A stretch of 64,000 nt of DNA from Sweltsa coloradensis (GCA_024449915.1 JAMZAV010000319.1:349008-413007); one strand, 5' to 3'; counted from the stretch's first letter, positions 1 through 11,085 are shown. Translations and numbers: made by a program. The notes: generated from the sequence alone by a model not told the origin.

Positions 1-448
1 GTAAGAGTTTCAGCAATTTAATAACGTAAAATAATGTCACAAGGGGTCTACTATTTTTCCCCGACAATACGTCAATAAATATACAACTAATAGATTTATA
101 TTTGCAACATAGCGCACACTTCCTGATGGTGCAATATTCTTGTCTCAACTGTACTCGCTGTTCTAGTACAGTCTAATCAAGGTCAATCTACACATTGATT
201 AAATACAATCATCACCGTATTAATTTCTATCCACTTCATTGGATGGCATGAAACGAATTGCATATAAATCACTTCATCACATAAATAAAGTAGTTTAAGT
301 ACGGGAACCGGTTAAACTTGTCATAATACCGTGATGTCTTTGAATCGTATATCGCGTTATGTTAATTTAGTGTCGTGTGTTTGGTTTGGCGCCGCCGATA
401 CAAAGCTGGATTGATTGTTGTAGAGTTTCTACAAACCAGAGTAGGGTT

Positions 449-491
449 TATTTCTCGATTTGGATAGTCGGGAAACACTCCCGTAGGTGGA
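449..491 (+). repeat. SINE-C-associated conserved 40-bp motif
   Basis: The motif TCGATTTGG...GTCGGGAAACACTCCCGTAGG, with a small GGGA/TCCC hairpin, also occurs at 13703-13747 (minus), 22333-22376 (minus), 55955-55992 and, decayed, near 16578 and 39995. In two of these it adjoins the tRNA-like SINE-C body. Confidence 0.6.
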
Positions 492-502
492 ATTGTTAAT
501 TG

Positions 503-735
503 AACGAGTGAGCGTAGCGAACGTAGTGATTTCCATTCGACTTAAACGGCCCTAATTGTTTTTCTGCGTGCGTGCGTGTGTGTGTGTGTGTGTGTGTGTG
601 TACGTTGAAAATCAGCCGAATCGCTGAACAGATTGCGCTGAAATTTTAAACAGACATCCGGTACGAGTTTATTGAGAACTGCTAACAAAATCAGCAAGAT
701 ATATTGCGATTTAAACCTACAAGAAATGATTAACC
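503..735 (+). mobile_element. H3 rolling-circle-like element, 5' part
   Basis: Starts AACGAGTGAGCGTAGCG and runs through a (TG)n tract to the block AATCAGCCGAATCGCTGAAC and ACAGACATCCGGTACGAGTT. The same order of blocks is seen at 54516-54720 and, inverted, at 44800-44980 and 45240-45438. The 3' part is missing here. Confidence 0.65.
574..601 (+). repeat. (TG)n microsatellite inside the H3 fragment
   Basis: Dinucleotide run preceded by cgtgcgtgcg. It occupies the place where the other H3 copies have a gtct/gaca tetranucleotide run. Confidence 0.9.
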
Positions 736-1019
736 GAAAAATAGACTTCCAATGTTTAGAAATTATTTTAACGACAATGTTTTAGATTTTGAAAAGATAT
801 TTTTTGTTTGTTTTTCGCCTGGCCGTGAAATGCCGTGCCCATGCAAGGTCTGTCGAATGTTGGACGTCAAGGTACCCCCAAATTCCGCTCGTAGATTGAG
901 TAAACCTTGCAATATTTTCACGTATTTCGTACTGGCTATGTTTACCATAGTAGGCCCTATTGCCACAGATGATGGACTACACTGCGTTATATGCATTTCA
1001 AAACATGTTTAATTATTTT

Positions 1020-1115
1020 TTAAATACAATCTAGAAATTACAAAATCTTTCCCGACCAGGGGATTGAACCCACGTCTCCCACATTTCGGCTACAAGGGCG
1101 CTTTAGCCAACTAGA
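1020..1115 (-). mobile_element. tRNA-derived SINE-C fragment
   Basis: On the minus strand a tRNA-like module reads GTCTAGTTGGCTAAAGCG (A-box region), then GTGGGAGACGTGGGTTCAAT (B-box region), then a tail ending in ttgtatttaaa. The same order is seen at 13560-13620 and 22060-22150. An H1 element abuts it at 1116. Confidence 0.65.
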
Positions 1116-1488
1116 CTAGGGAAACGCCAAAGTCGTAGTTAGACGAGTGAGCGAGACATGTGGTGAGTACCCGGGAACATTTGCATTTAAGTTTGATAAT
1201 TATATTCGTATAAATAATAGGGTATTGGTGGAAATCATTGTGCCGGAGGTTGCTGTTGTTGGCAGTCTTCAACTGAATATTCCGTGTGACTGCCGGGTCT
1301 TGCTTAATGGTAGATTGTTGGTCCGGGAGTTGTGTAAAAGTTTAGGCCATAGTTTAGGCCAAAATGCTCCACTGTAGCCTATGATAGGCTATAGGGAGGC
1401 CGAAGGTAAGGGGAAGAAAAGAAATGTTACCGGGTACTCAACACATGGCTCACTCACTCGTCTAACAACGACTTTGGCGTTTCCCTAG
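1116..1488. mobile_element. H1 element (palindromic ends, CTAG/T)
   Basis: Bounded by inverted termini CTAGGGAAACGCCAAAGTCG and CGACTTTGGCGTTTCCCTAG; the inverted repeat continues inward for about 70 bp (GACGAGTGAGCGAG...GTACCCGGGAAC). The 3' CTAG is followed by T and the 5' end is preceded by A. The about 230-bp interior is unlike the other H1 copies; the 76-codon frame in it has no recognisable product. Related copies: 44299-44476 and 46862-47042. Confidence 0.75.
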
Positions 1489-1540
1489 TATTTAATACAA
1501 TTCAGAAGTTAAAAATCCATCCCGATCTGGGTTGCTAGTT
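1489..1540 (-). repeat. SINE-C tail fragment
   Basis: tatttaatacaattcagaag followed by a decayed aatccatcccgatc stretch, the same tail/body junction as at 13555-13600. Confidence 0.6.
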
Positions 1541-1699
1541 CAGGTAAAAGATTCCCATCAATATTAAAACCACGAGAAATTACAGTTTTTTTTTTAAATA
1601 TCTCAAGAACTCTGCAAAATGTCGAAGAAGGGAAAATGAACAGTAACTGAACAATTTTCTGTGTGATACAAGATTTAAATGTTAGTCAGTATGTTTTTT

Positions 1700-1774
1700 G
1701 TGATGAGCGTAGCGCGAGCGTAGCGAGCGAAGCGAAGATTCCATTCTACTACACTGGAGAAAAAAATCCGGAAT

Positions 1775-1810
<36 letters not shown>

Positions 1811-2484
1811 TATTTTTGTCCGTTTGTTTAGCACGATTCCGGCTAAACCGATACTCCGATTGCGATGAAATTTTATGGAGACCTTCGAAATCTCTGAACT
1901 TAGAACTGCCACGTTTTTGAGCGCAATCGGGAAATTTTTTCTTATAAAAAACGCAATTTTACGAATTTTTTCGATTTTTTAAAAATTTCTTCGACTTATA
2001 ACACTTACACGCTTTATCCGATTGTAATGATTTTTTTACATAACCTTAATTTTATGAATTAAGATATTGCGTGTGAAATTTGAGCGTAATCCAAAAATTA
2101 TTTTCTCATGAAAATCGAAATTTTACGGGTTTTTTCTTTTTTAAAAACGATTCTTTGACTTATTACACCTACATGCTTTATCCTATTGTAATGATTTTTT
2201 CACAGAACCTTAATTTCATCAATTTATATACTCGTGTTAAATTTGAGCGCAATCGAATAATTATTTCTTATGAAAATTGCAATTTTACGATTTTTTTTTT
2301 TTTTAATTACGATTTATTAAAAAAAATTAAGGTAATTTTTTATTTTATTTAATTTAATTTAAAAAAATCTTCGACTAAGCAATAATTTTTTCACAGAACA
2401 ACAGAAAATCAGCATAACACATGGCAGCTCAATGCACCAATTACGCTCATCCAACAACGCGGCGGGACTTAAGCGTTTTCCTAG
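1700..2484 (+). mobile_element. H2 rolling-circle-like element (diverged)
   Basis: Begins TGATGAGCGTAGCGCGAGCG and ends GCTCATCCAACAACGCGGCG then GCGTTTTCCTAG before a host T. The interior has a long T run (about 1775-1809), the block corresponding to CCGATTGCGATGAAATTTTA, and three diverged repeats of about 180 bp (near 1925, 2100 and 2270) built around TGAGCGYAATC and ATTTTACG. Confidence 0.7.
1775..1809 (+). repeat. poly-T tract in an H2 element
   Basis: Uninterrupted run of about 35 T. Every H2 copy has a T-rich or TTTG-rich tract at this place. Confidence 0.9.
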
Positions 2485-2944
2485 TAATTACAATTTAATT
2501 AATTAATTTAAATACCTGGAGATTATTTTCTTTGGTTTTTTATTTGTGCATGGTATATAAAAAACTACATTTCGATATTTTCCCAACGTTCTTGAGATGC
2601 GACTAAAAAACCGTTTTTTTTTTGCTTGGAATATTGGTGGTGGTCTTTAAATGGGAGTAACGCGTTAATTTCAATAAACTTTCCGTATGAACGTATTATT
2701 TTCAGCATACCAGTAACTTATACCGGAACAAGTTTTTTCTTATTGATTGATTGACGTTACTTGAAGAGGTTGATTCTATTGGGAAACGTAGAAAAATGAA
2801 TGAAATATGAATATGAATGATGAATATGACTAAACAATTCCTGCACTATTTTCCCATATCCATATATTATATTCCAAACCTTGACAATTTTAAACATTTA
2901 CATTTTGGAAAACGAAATTTCGAAGTTACATTTTAAGTAATGAT

Positions 2945-3070
2945 TGACTTAACCGGGGATTGAACTAGGATCTCCTACAAGTTTAGCTTTAGCGGGGCGA
3001 GGTGTTGAATTCCGGATTATTAGAAATCTATAAATCTAAACTAGGAAACGCTCAGTTGGACGCGTTGATA
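2945..3070 (-). repeat. Possible decayed tRNA-like SINE / H-element end
   Basis: The minus strand carries a B-box-like GATCCTAGTTCAATCCCC. It is followed on the plus strand by AACTAGGAAACGC and GCGTTGATAAGCGAGC, resembling an H2 3' end in reverse. Too decayed to bound. Confidence 0.35.
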
Positions 3071-3449
3071 AGCGAGCACGTGCAATAGCTAGACCCACAT
3101 TGCACATTTTTTTTAATTTTAAAATTTACGACGTGCGCGTTTCCAGTATTATTTATTATTGCCAAGGTATTTGGGTAAACCCGTGTTTAAATCTTTACTT
3201 TAAAATCCACCGCCATCTAGAGGACCTTGACTCCTTGGGAAAACTTTTTAAACTCTTTGTTGACAATTAATAGACTGCTTCCTCGAAAGTATTTTGATTA
3301 CTTCTAGGTGGCAGTGCATTAGAAACTTCGCGCGTCTTTTCGTTGCCATGGCAACGTTACTTTTGTTATAATGTAATTTCCATCTACACTACTTATCGGA
3401 TCAAAATAAAATAACATATTCGTGACCGGACGGACATTCTAAATGATTT

Positions 3450-3745
3450 GGCTATCTCAGATTTTGTCGCCGTTGAGTTTGAAAAAAAAACTTTCGATTA
3501 ACTTTAATGTAACTTTTTAACTTTTTGAACGATTTTGCCACAAAACTAATGGCATTCAATCGAGAACAAAGCTTGCGGATGGTGAAAATTTCAACTCGAT
3601 CCGAGCCTCCGTTCGAACGTTATCGCGAGACATACAAACAAAAAAAAAACAAAAAAACAAACAAAAAAACAAAAAAAAAAAACAAAACCAGTGACTATTT
3701 TTTCGGCAGAGTCAAATGGAAACGCTCGCTTCGCTCGCTTAATAA
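3450..3745 (-). mobile_element. H2-like element 5' portion
   Basis: On the minus strand: GCGAGCGAAGCGAGCG start, then a long T/TTTG tract (3640-3682 on the plus strand as A-rich), then a block resembling the H2 sequence after that tract. The 3' terminus is not recognisable. Confidence 0.5.
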
Positions 3746-4052
3746 TTTAAATAATATCTGAATTGTATAAAAAAAACAACGGGTGTTTACATTTTGTTAT
3801 TCACCAAGACACAAAGTGTGAAATCTTAAAAAAATTTATATAAATATAAATAAAATGTAATGTCAGCCGTGGCAGGTATATTTGGGGTGGAACTTATTTG
3901 TGTATCTGTTTTTGTTCTGTCCAAACAATATAATCATCAAACACACCAATAACTCATCTCATCAACTTTCAATATCACAAGGCGTTTGAAAATGAATATA
4001 GAAATAACTATTTTTAGAGGTGAAAACACCTGCTTCTGAAGATAGAAATAGG

Positions 4053-4304
4053 CTGCCTGTCCCCGTGCAAGTGTGAAAGTCTGACTGTCCCCGTGCAAGT
4101 GTGAAAGTCTGCCTGTCCCCATGCAAGTGTGAAAGTCTGCCTGTCCCCATGCAAGTGTGAAAGTCTGCCTGTCCCCGTGCAAGTGTGAAAGTCTGACTGT
4201 CCCCGTGCAAGTGTGAAAGTCTGACTGTCCCCGTGCAAGTGTGAAAGTCTGACTGTCCCCGTGCAAGTGTGAAAGTCTGACTGTCCCCGTGCAAGTGTGA
4301 AAGT
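4053..4304. repeat. 28-bp minisatellite, 9 copies
   Basis: Nine consecutive head-to-tail units of exactly 28 bp, each containing CTGTCCCCGTGCAAGTGTG, with one variable base (ctgA/ctgC) and one G/A variant. Since 28 is not a multiple of three, all frames are used and the open frames through it are artefacts. Confidence 0.97.
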
Positions 4305-4669
4305 CCAGTGTGGATCAGATTCGGGACCTCAGAACGGGATTAACGAAAACTTGAGATTTTCAGACAGACAAGTATTGAAAATAAATAAAATTACAAAAAT
4401 AGTAAAATACAAATCGTCTTTTCCCTGATGGATATCGAAGAGCCATCAGCAATCCGAATCCTGATACAAAATGAGTTTATCGGAAAACTCTAGTAGATTA
4501 ACCGATAAAACATCCCGACAACGTCGACCAGGCAATATTCAAAGACCATACGGTGACATGCCAAGCAATCTACGTATATCGTTTGATACAAAGTAAAAAG
4601 TAGAAAGCACGTGGATGTAGATGCAATTACACCCATGGACAGAGAATCCTCCCCACCAGAGTCGTAACG

Positions 4670-4686
4670 TGCGGGGGGGGGGGGGG
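4670..4686. repeat. poly-G tract
   Basis: Run of about 15 G within gtgcgggg...tacatcg. Confidence 0.9.
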
Positions 4687-4829
4687 TACATCGCGCCGCA
4701 ATGCGTATACATAGTGCGTATAGTGAGAGTGCGTAGTACGCCACGCTGCTGGCCGTAACTTCTACTCGCGAGGCGGTCGAGTCGCGGTCGTACGGAAATA
4801 CATGGGAATGCGGGGTGTACAGGCTGGGA

Positions 4830-4880
4830 AAGAAGTAGGAGACGCGGGTTCGACTCCCGGGCGACGGCCTCACCCGGGGT
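4830..4880 (+). repeat. B-box-like tRNA-derived fragment
   Basis: CGCGGGTTCGACTCCCGGGCG is a strong T-arm/B-box-like stem-loop. No A box at normal distance was seen, so it is a SINE relic rather than a gene. Confidence 0.35.
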
Positions 4881-5013
4881 TCGAACACAGGCGAGGAGTC
4901 CATCTCGCAAACATCAGCTAGCAATTAGGGGAGTATTCCTTCAAACCAGAGGCGAGCTCTGGCGGTTATTGACGGGGACCTCCTCGATAACGACGACAAT
5001 GACAATGACGACC

Positions 5014-5138
5014 ACGACGTGAGATCCTCCCCTTACCCGTGGCTGGTTCTGACCAGCATGGGACTCTCCTCCCCCACGACGTGAGATCCTCCCCTTACCC
5101 GTGGCTGGTTCTGACCAGCATGGGACTCTCCTCCCCAT
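5014..5138. repeat. 62-bp tandem duplication, 2 copies
   Basis: The block starting ACGTGAGATCCTCCCCTTAC and ending TGGGACTCTCCTCCCC occurs twice with period 62 (5016 and 5078). Confidence 0.9.
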
Positions 5139-5157
5139 CTCTCCTAAGCTAGAGTGG

Positions 5158-5258
5158 CGCATTATGACCTAACGGTTCACGCGCCCCTAGTCCAAATAAA
5201 CTTAAAAAACTCGAGGAGGTAGAGACCCGGGTTTGATCACCGGGTGGTGTACAGTCGA
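5158..5258 (+). repeat. tRNA-like SINE relic
   Basis: A-box-like ATGACCTAACGGTTCACGCG and B-box-like CGGGTTTGATCACCGGG, spaced about 60 bp. It fits a tRNA-derived SINE head; no tail recognised. Confidence 0.4.
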
Positions 5259-5524
5259 GGGCAAATTAAATTTACTAATTTATTTGACATCTATGATATT
5301 CAGTTTAAAAAAAATTACTTACAAAGGACAACATTCATGATTGGTTGCAGTTGAATGAAATTGAAATCATAACATTTTAAAATATGTATGTAAATACAAA
5401 TATATTTGTCGATAAATGTACGTATAACGCATAGTTGGACGTGACAACGAATGATGTTTATTATAAATATGACCACACAAATAATGTAGTTCGGAATGCA
5501 GAAATTTTATAAAGTTCAATAAAA

Positions 5525-5700
5525 AAACACAAACACACAAACAATAACCACGGTCAGAAATAAAAAACACTTCCCGAAAGTGCGTAAATTTTCGGAAGCT
5601 CTTCTTCCTTCCGTAGACGTGAGGAAACTGAAAATTGACGCACTTTCGTAAGTGTTTTTTTTATTTCTAACCGTGGTTATTGTTCATGTGTTTTGAGTTC
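5525..5700. mobile_element. Fold-back (MITE-like) element FB1
   Basis: Inverted arms at about 5540-5590 and 5630-5684: AACAATAACCACGGTCAGAA against TTCTAACCGTGGTTATTGTT, then CACTTCCCGAAAGTGCGT against ACGCACTTTCGTAAGTG, around a loop of about 40 bp. The match weakens outward through acacaaacac/catgtgtttt. Confidence 0.8.
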
Positions 5701-7411
5701 TTTTACTGATAGTCTCCCGGCCCAAAAATCTTGGTTTTAATTTAAAAAGTGGCCCGCAAACAGTAGAAACCCCTACGATATCTTTAACTCTTTCAGGCTC
5801 GGTGGTTACCGATGTTGACCACCAACTTGCTGATTTTATGTACTTCAATGCATGGTGGATAGCATCAATAACCACCTTTCTACGGAAAATACAGACTTCC
5901 CTGAATACTACAGTTTTTACCCCAAACTTGTGAAGTGTCTGGAAGAGATTTTATGGACAAATCAAAATAGCAAAGTGTAAAAAATGATAAAAACGGGCAG
6001 TTTTTATGAATGTCCCGGAATTTTGGTTAACTAGAGATAGAGTTGAGATAAAATTGAAAACAAAAATGTAACCAAAAGAGAAAAAAACAGATTTTTGAAA
6101 ATTTTGACTCCGAAAATTTGTCACTGCTAATTTCGAATTTACAACCATTCCAAAATTTAGCAAAATTTTGAAAATTTTGACCAAAACCAAAAAAAAAATA
6201 TATGAAAATTATTTTTAAAAAACAAGGAATTTTATGAAATGATTAATTTTGAGAAAAAATTAACAATTAATTTCCGTGCCGGAAAGAGTTAAAGCAAGAA
6301 AACAGAAATACTCTTAGAAAAACAAATATTTCCTTACTTTTCGTCTCTCCTGTACATGCCATGAATTGCAGAGGTTGGTTTGCAGCAAGCCGCACCTTGT
6401 AGCTATGTTAGTTGTACTGTACGATGTAGCGCGGGCCTGCATGTATGTTAATACCCAGGCAACAAGGGGGGTAGATTGCTACCCTTCGAGAAGAAAAATA
6501 TCAACCAGCGGGGTTCTGCTAAATATACATTTTATCAAGATAATAGCACATTTTTCTTTTGCCAGATATTAAATTCGGGCTTCTGTACTTTGTCAATCTG
6601 TATTGATAGATCTATGACACGCCAATCTGTACTGAATGCCTACGGGGGTCAGGGTATTAATCAGGTCACCGTTCACACAAATTCAATTTTCAAAAGCAAT
6701 ACAATCATTAAATTAATTATTGTGAACATAGTTGCAAAAAGATGATGGTACAACATGATGATGGAATGCCAATGATCAAGGATAGTGGAAACAATTTTAC
6801 TAAAATAAGTCATATGTTAATATAATATATTCGGTAATATTATATTTAGTTCGGGAAGAGAAGTCTCAAATGTTACATAAAATAAGAAATGTTGAAAACA
6901 AATATTGTAATAACACGTAAACATTTCAAAGTAATGTCCTATGTTGGGTAACAAACGTACATATTCGAATCGAAATTTAGTTCTGTTACATGACAAGTAA
7001 TTATTAACCTTATTGAAACTTAGTTCTCCCGCCCGACTAGCTGAATCGAAATGTTGTGATCGGTGAAGTCAATCTATGCACCAATTTTAAAATATCTATT
7101 CCACTTTCTTTCTTATTCCATTTTGGTTTTGTTTTATACCTTGATAAAAGTAAAACTAATCCTAGAGAAAAGCAGGTAACAAAATACTATTTTCAATGTT
7201 GAATCGTTTTCCGTTTTACTCCAAAACATAACTATTTTTAAACAAAATAAACCCACATTTTGCCTTAGAAACCAATACTACGTTTTAGATTTAAAAATGT
7301 GTTAAATGGAAGGTATGTTCTAATTGTCATTCATTTTTTTACCTAAGGGCAAAAAATCACAAATCACTACAAGTTTAAATCTCAATTTATTGAAACTCAT
7401 ACAATCATCGA

Positions 7412-7455
<44 letters not shown>

Positions 7456-8960
7456 CTCTCTATATACGCAACGCCAACGTGCAACGATTCACGCGAACGC
7501 CACGGTAAACTCAAACATCCCGAAATAAACACGAGAAGCATCCAAGTTTTTTGGCACTCATCCTTGACCTTTCGATTCTTCTCGTTTTTAGAACAACGTT
7601 TAAGAAAACAATTTAAAGACTATTTTTAAGATATTACTTTTAAGATTTGATTATTTTCAGACGTATACGCATCACTGATGGATACAAACTTTTAATACTC
7701 TTGACGAGGAAAGTGACAGGCGCGTCCTCGCCGGTTCACGGTGTAATACACTAATTATGGCCACTCTATGGACACATTTTTTGTAAAGTGAACTTAAATA
7801 TCACAAAATTTTGAGTTTTGTAATCGTTTCATACGATTTACTTTTTCGTGAATATAGGAATGAAATGTTTAAAATGATTTGTAATTAGATTTATGATTTT
7901 GATGTTTCGTTCCGATAGTGATGTAATTTGAATTATCAAATACAAATTTTATATGGCACCAAAATTAGCATATTTGTACGTTTTTGCAATTTTTCAGTAA
8001 AATTGTTTTCAATTGATTTCGTTGAAAGGGAATTGACTGATGTAGTAAATGTTTAAAAAAAAAAATGTGAAAATTTATTACATGGAATATGTATTCCGCT
8101 ACTCTTAGATCTGACATAGCCTATTATTATAATTGAAAATTCAAGACGATAGTGCATGTGTTGTAAATTAGCCGGGAAAATACAAGGCAGTTTTTATACG
8201 AATTTATGGAAGGAAATCGAAAATGTCAAAACATCGATGTTGATTGAAAATCAAGACGTACATTTAGAACCATATCGAATCGAAGATGTACGATCGAATA
8301 AATTCAATTATCCCCAAATAGACGGGTTGTCAGGAACGCCTTTAAAGCGGTGAAATTAAAATCTTCAAACGACAAGCAGACGTTACATTGAACCTTGGAA
8401 GGCGACAGAATACAAAGACTAAAAAGAATATCAAAAGAATTCCGAAACTCTCGAATGTGAATTTCAATCAACGTTCCTGAAACCAAATCCTCTCTTCTTG
8501 ATTCATTCTATTCCCACCAGCTTCCTACATAAGTTTAAAATGTAATCCCTAAACTTTTTAACTTTCTTATATTTTTATCTAAATAAAAGAAAAACACTCT
8601 TCAAGTAAATTGAGTGACTAACTCGCGACTCGCATTAAACTTATTTCACTCAGACTCTCAACTCAACTCAACTCAATGCGCAATTTCCTTCTCAACACAA
8701 AAGATATCCGATTTCTCTCCAATAGAAACACGACGAGAGAGAAATGGATATTTCAATGGGGCTCTTTCCCAGATAATGTAATATTAAATTTCTATTTTAT
8801 AATTTAATATTTCGCACAGCAGCATTAGATTCGCGTCATTGGGCGGATGCGACAGCGTCGTGTGTTTCTTTGAACTAGGGAGAGTCGATATGCGCCCTGT
8901 GAGGGGGGGTATTGTAACGCTACACTCGGCCGTGCGACCAGAGGAAATACAGAGGACGAT
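5701..8960. other. AT-rich intron without recognisable genes
   Basis: I see only short, low-complexity open frames here, A/T-rich stretches (5960-6290) and the ACGC microsatellite at 7409-7456. Confidence 0.6.
7409..7456. repeat. (ACGC)n microsatellite
   Basis: About eleven uninterrupted cgca units after atcatcg. The open frames across it on both strands are by-products of the repeat. Confidence 0.95.
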
Positions 8961-8968
8961 ACTTTTAG

Positions 8969-9155
8969 TGGATGAGCTAGTGAGCGTAGCGAGGTTTTAA
9001 GAGTCTGAGGAAATGGATTCTGAATTAGGATATGCTAATATTTTGGATACAGTCACAAAGATGTCACTCATAAAAGAGCCTTATTACATAAATATAGATA
9101 GCCAAATTCGCTCATCCATCAACGCGCCTGTAGAAGCATTCGCCAAGCTGCCTAG
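8969..9155 (+). mobile_element. Short H2 element (187 bp)
   Basis: Starts TGGATGAGCTAGTGAGCGTA and ends GCTCATCCATCAACGCG...AAGCTGCCTAG before a host T. It keeps both asymmetric inverted ends (TGGATGAGC / GCTCATCCA) but almost none of the usual interior, so it is a minimal non-autonomous derivative. Confidence 0.75.
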
Positions 9156-9289
9156 TGTTAGGAGTGAAATAATATATTGATTTCAACATAACTCTGACAC
9201 TGAAAACACCTGTTCTACCTTTTAACACGAAATTTTAAAAGACTGCATTTAAAAGCCTGTTACTGAGTTTGGCATTATTAATTAATTTT

Positions 9290-9310
9290 ACCTGCCCTTA
9301 GGGCAGGAAG
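9290..9310. repeat. Short perfect palindrome
   Basis: CCTGCCC-TTA-GGGCAGG, a 7-bp stem with a 3-nt loop, followed by gctaatgc. No T run follows in either direction. Confidence 0.7.
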
Positions 9311-9399
9311 GCTAATGCAGGGCACGTGTAGCCCTCTGTAGCCTGACAGTGATTACAGAGTTACAAGTTCAGATTCACATTACAACATAAGACAACAAG

Positions 9400-9740
9400 A
9401 GAACATGGCATTTATAGAGTTAATCGACGAGAAAGGCAAAAGGCGGTTAAGGGTACTTGAAGCGGGGTAGAGGCCTGAAGGCTCGTGGACGTGAAACGAG
9501 GTCGTGAAGCTCATTCCTGCCGACTGCGTGAAGACGTTGCACGTAAGCCCCTGCGAGGGTGTCGAGTCGAGCGCTGATACCACCGACGCCAGTTTAGGTA
9601 TACACGTCTTCATTCCGCGTCATCGGAGGAAGTCGCGCGATGCGGCGAAGGATCCTTCGCTCCAGAGAGAAGTATTGCTAGAGACATCCTCCAAAGACGG
9701 GTGCCAGCGCGGGGGCCGCGAATTAAAAAAGGGGGCGGAT
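9400..9740. other. GC-rich island of unknown origin
   Basis: About 340 bp of clearly higher GC than its surroundings, 0.4 kb from the CaMKII exon (on its 3' side). The plus strand has a 79-codon frame (9504-9743) and the minus a 77-codon frame (9380-9613); neither resembles a protein I know. Upstream plus-strand codons (FIELIDEKGKRRLRVLE) look protein-like but meet stops. It could be a relic retroelement or a regulatory CpG-rich segment. Confidence 0.3.
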
Positions 9741-10144
9741 TAAAGTTTTATATATGTGCCGTAGAGTACGGAAGCTGCAGTGTATTGACCAGTATTGCAA
9801 TCCTTCGGACATTGACCTCTAACTGACGTACTAGATATCTTACATATTTTGTAATTAATTTTTGGTTGGTGCATATATCTACTCACACTATAGCGACTTT
9901 TGTGAAAAATACTTCGAGCAGCTTCCAGCAAACAATGAACGAGTCTGGTGGCAGATTTTTTTAATTATCTCGTATGCTCATTCCTTTGACTAATGAAATA
10001 GGTTATTTTTTATGTGTATCATAAAAATGTTGCCTTTTACGATTTAGCTTATATGGTGGTTCATATAATATCCGGGGAAAACACATTAGACAAATTTAAT
10101 TTCTCCAAGATAACTGAAGATAAAGTGAAGTTTGAACAACATAC

Positions 10145-10239
10145 CTCTGGCAGATAGTTTCTTGGTGTTAATGATTTTGGCAGCAAATTCCAAGCCAGTT
10201 GACTTCTGAACGCATCTTCTCACGACCGAGAAAGCCCCT
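10145..10239 (-). CDS. CaMKII: CaMKII exon (conserved exon 2, kinase N-lobe), partial gene
   Basis: This is an internal exon of Ca2+/calmodulin-dependent protein kinase II, the multimeric Ser/Thr kinase that decodes calcium signals in neurons and muscle. On the minus strand a pyrimidine-rich acceptor (tttctctgctttcag) precedes the exon and a donor gtatgt follows it. Read in the only open phase it gives [15 protein letters not shown] and, one residue later, [15 protein letters not shown]. These are the second half of the glycine-rich ATP loop and the AxK motif with the ATP-anchoring lysine. The exon is 95 nt, starts after two bases of a codon (the Lys of GKG) and ends after the first base of the next codon, expected to be the Asp of SARD. 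Known CaMKII exon 2 is 95 bp with these limits. CVQKSTG is the arthropod-like form (vertebrates differ here). No frameshift or stop is seen. Neighbouring exons are not in the window. Very confident on family; expression cannot be judged. Confidence 0.95.
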
Positions 10240-10929
10240 CTGAAAGCAGAGAAATTACACTTTTAATTATCACCTTCATCATAAGGGGTTGGTGGTTGGG
10301 GGGGGGGGTGAAGTCATTACGTGCGGGGTGGGCTTGGAAGGCTTCCAGCTAGGGTGGGGGAAGCAGCGGCCATTGTCTGCCAAAACCACAAAGGCTAGGT
10401 CCTAGGCCACGTAAATCAGGCCATCACCAGTTGCAACTTAATTGCAAATCTGCTCTGGAAGGCTTTGTAGAAATTTATAAATTGCATCTCGGATCTAATA
10501 GTGTATACACGGTAAAGTTTCTAAGAGCTTTACAACAACTTGATCGTCCATGTATCGGAAACATCTTGTACAGTACTCTTCATAAAGTGAGTGTGCCACA
10601 ATCTCTATTACCTGTATATATTCGAGACTGTCCAAAATGTTTTAGAGCTTTCCAACTTGCTTATGCTCGGCTTTCTTTACAATGTTTTGCATTCTTTCTT
10701 GGGACATTGGTTATAGCCTGTTTGTAACAATTAGACGCTATTTTAAGACGGCACTTTTATCACGGTGCTACATATTATCTTTGTATCTTTGTGTATGTAT
10801 CTTGTATAGCACCGTGTCTTTAATATCCTAGATTCTTCATTTTCTTTACCAAGGAACCCAAATCAAGTGAGTTTTTGTGCTTTATGATATCATAAGTCAA
10901 CATATTAGAGAAATAACCAAATAATTTAG

Positions 10930-11085
10930 CCGTCCGCGGTGGCATATACGATTGCTGGCCCGAAGCGTTGGCTCTACAAGGACGTGGGTTCGAATCCCGC
11001 AAAGGGCATGCTCTTTTTAAATAGTTCTCCGTCATCATCTATCACCACTCATCGTCTCGAAAGTCTTAGTGCATTAATAGAGTTT
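10930..11085 (+). mobile_element. tRNA-derived SINE-B
   Basis: tRNA-like head GTCCGCGGTGGCATATACGA, with B box GTGGGTTCGAATCCCGC, then a tail containing CATCATCTATCACCACTCAT and CGTCTCGAAAGTCTTAGTGC. Inverted copies are at 25167-25308 and 29965-30119. The tail is also attached to a 5S-like head at 50850-51190. Confidence 0.85.

Larger units (their letters stand above)
1..10144 (-). other. Probable CaMKII intron 2 (3' of the exon), open at window edge
   Basis: The next expected CaMKII exon (about 60 nt, HQKLEREARICR-like) was not found on the minus strand between 1 and 10144, so this intron probably continues past the left edge. It holds SINE fragments, H1/H2/H3 elements, a minisatellite and a fold-back. 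Confidence 0.55.

Noticed and set aside
1116..1488. Tc1/mariner-type MITE with TA duplication
   Set aside because: The flanking A...T around CTAG ends is symmetrical and could mimic this, but related H2/H3 elements have only one CTAG end and no TA duplication; kept as rolling-circle-like with this as the alternative.
4053..4304. CRISPR-like array of short repeats
   Set aside because: Units are contiguous 28-mers without unique spacers, in a eukaryotic intron; a simple minisatellite.
10431..10727. 98-codon plus-strand frame next to the CaMKII exon
   Set aside because: No family resemblance, opposite strand to the gene, no splice or promoter signs.
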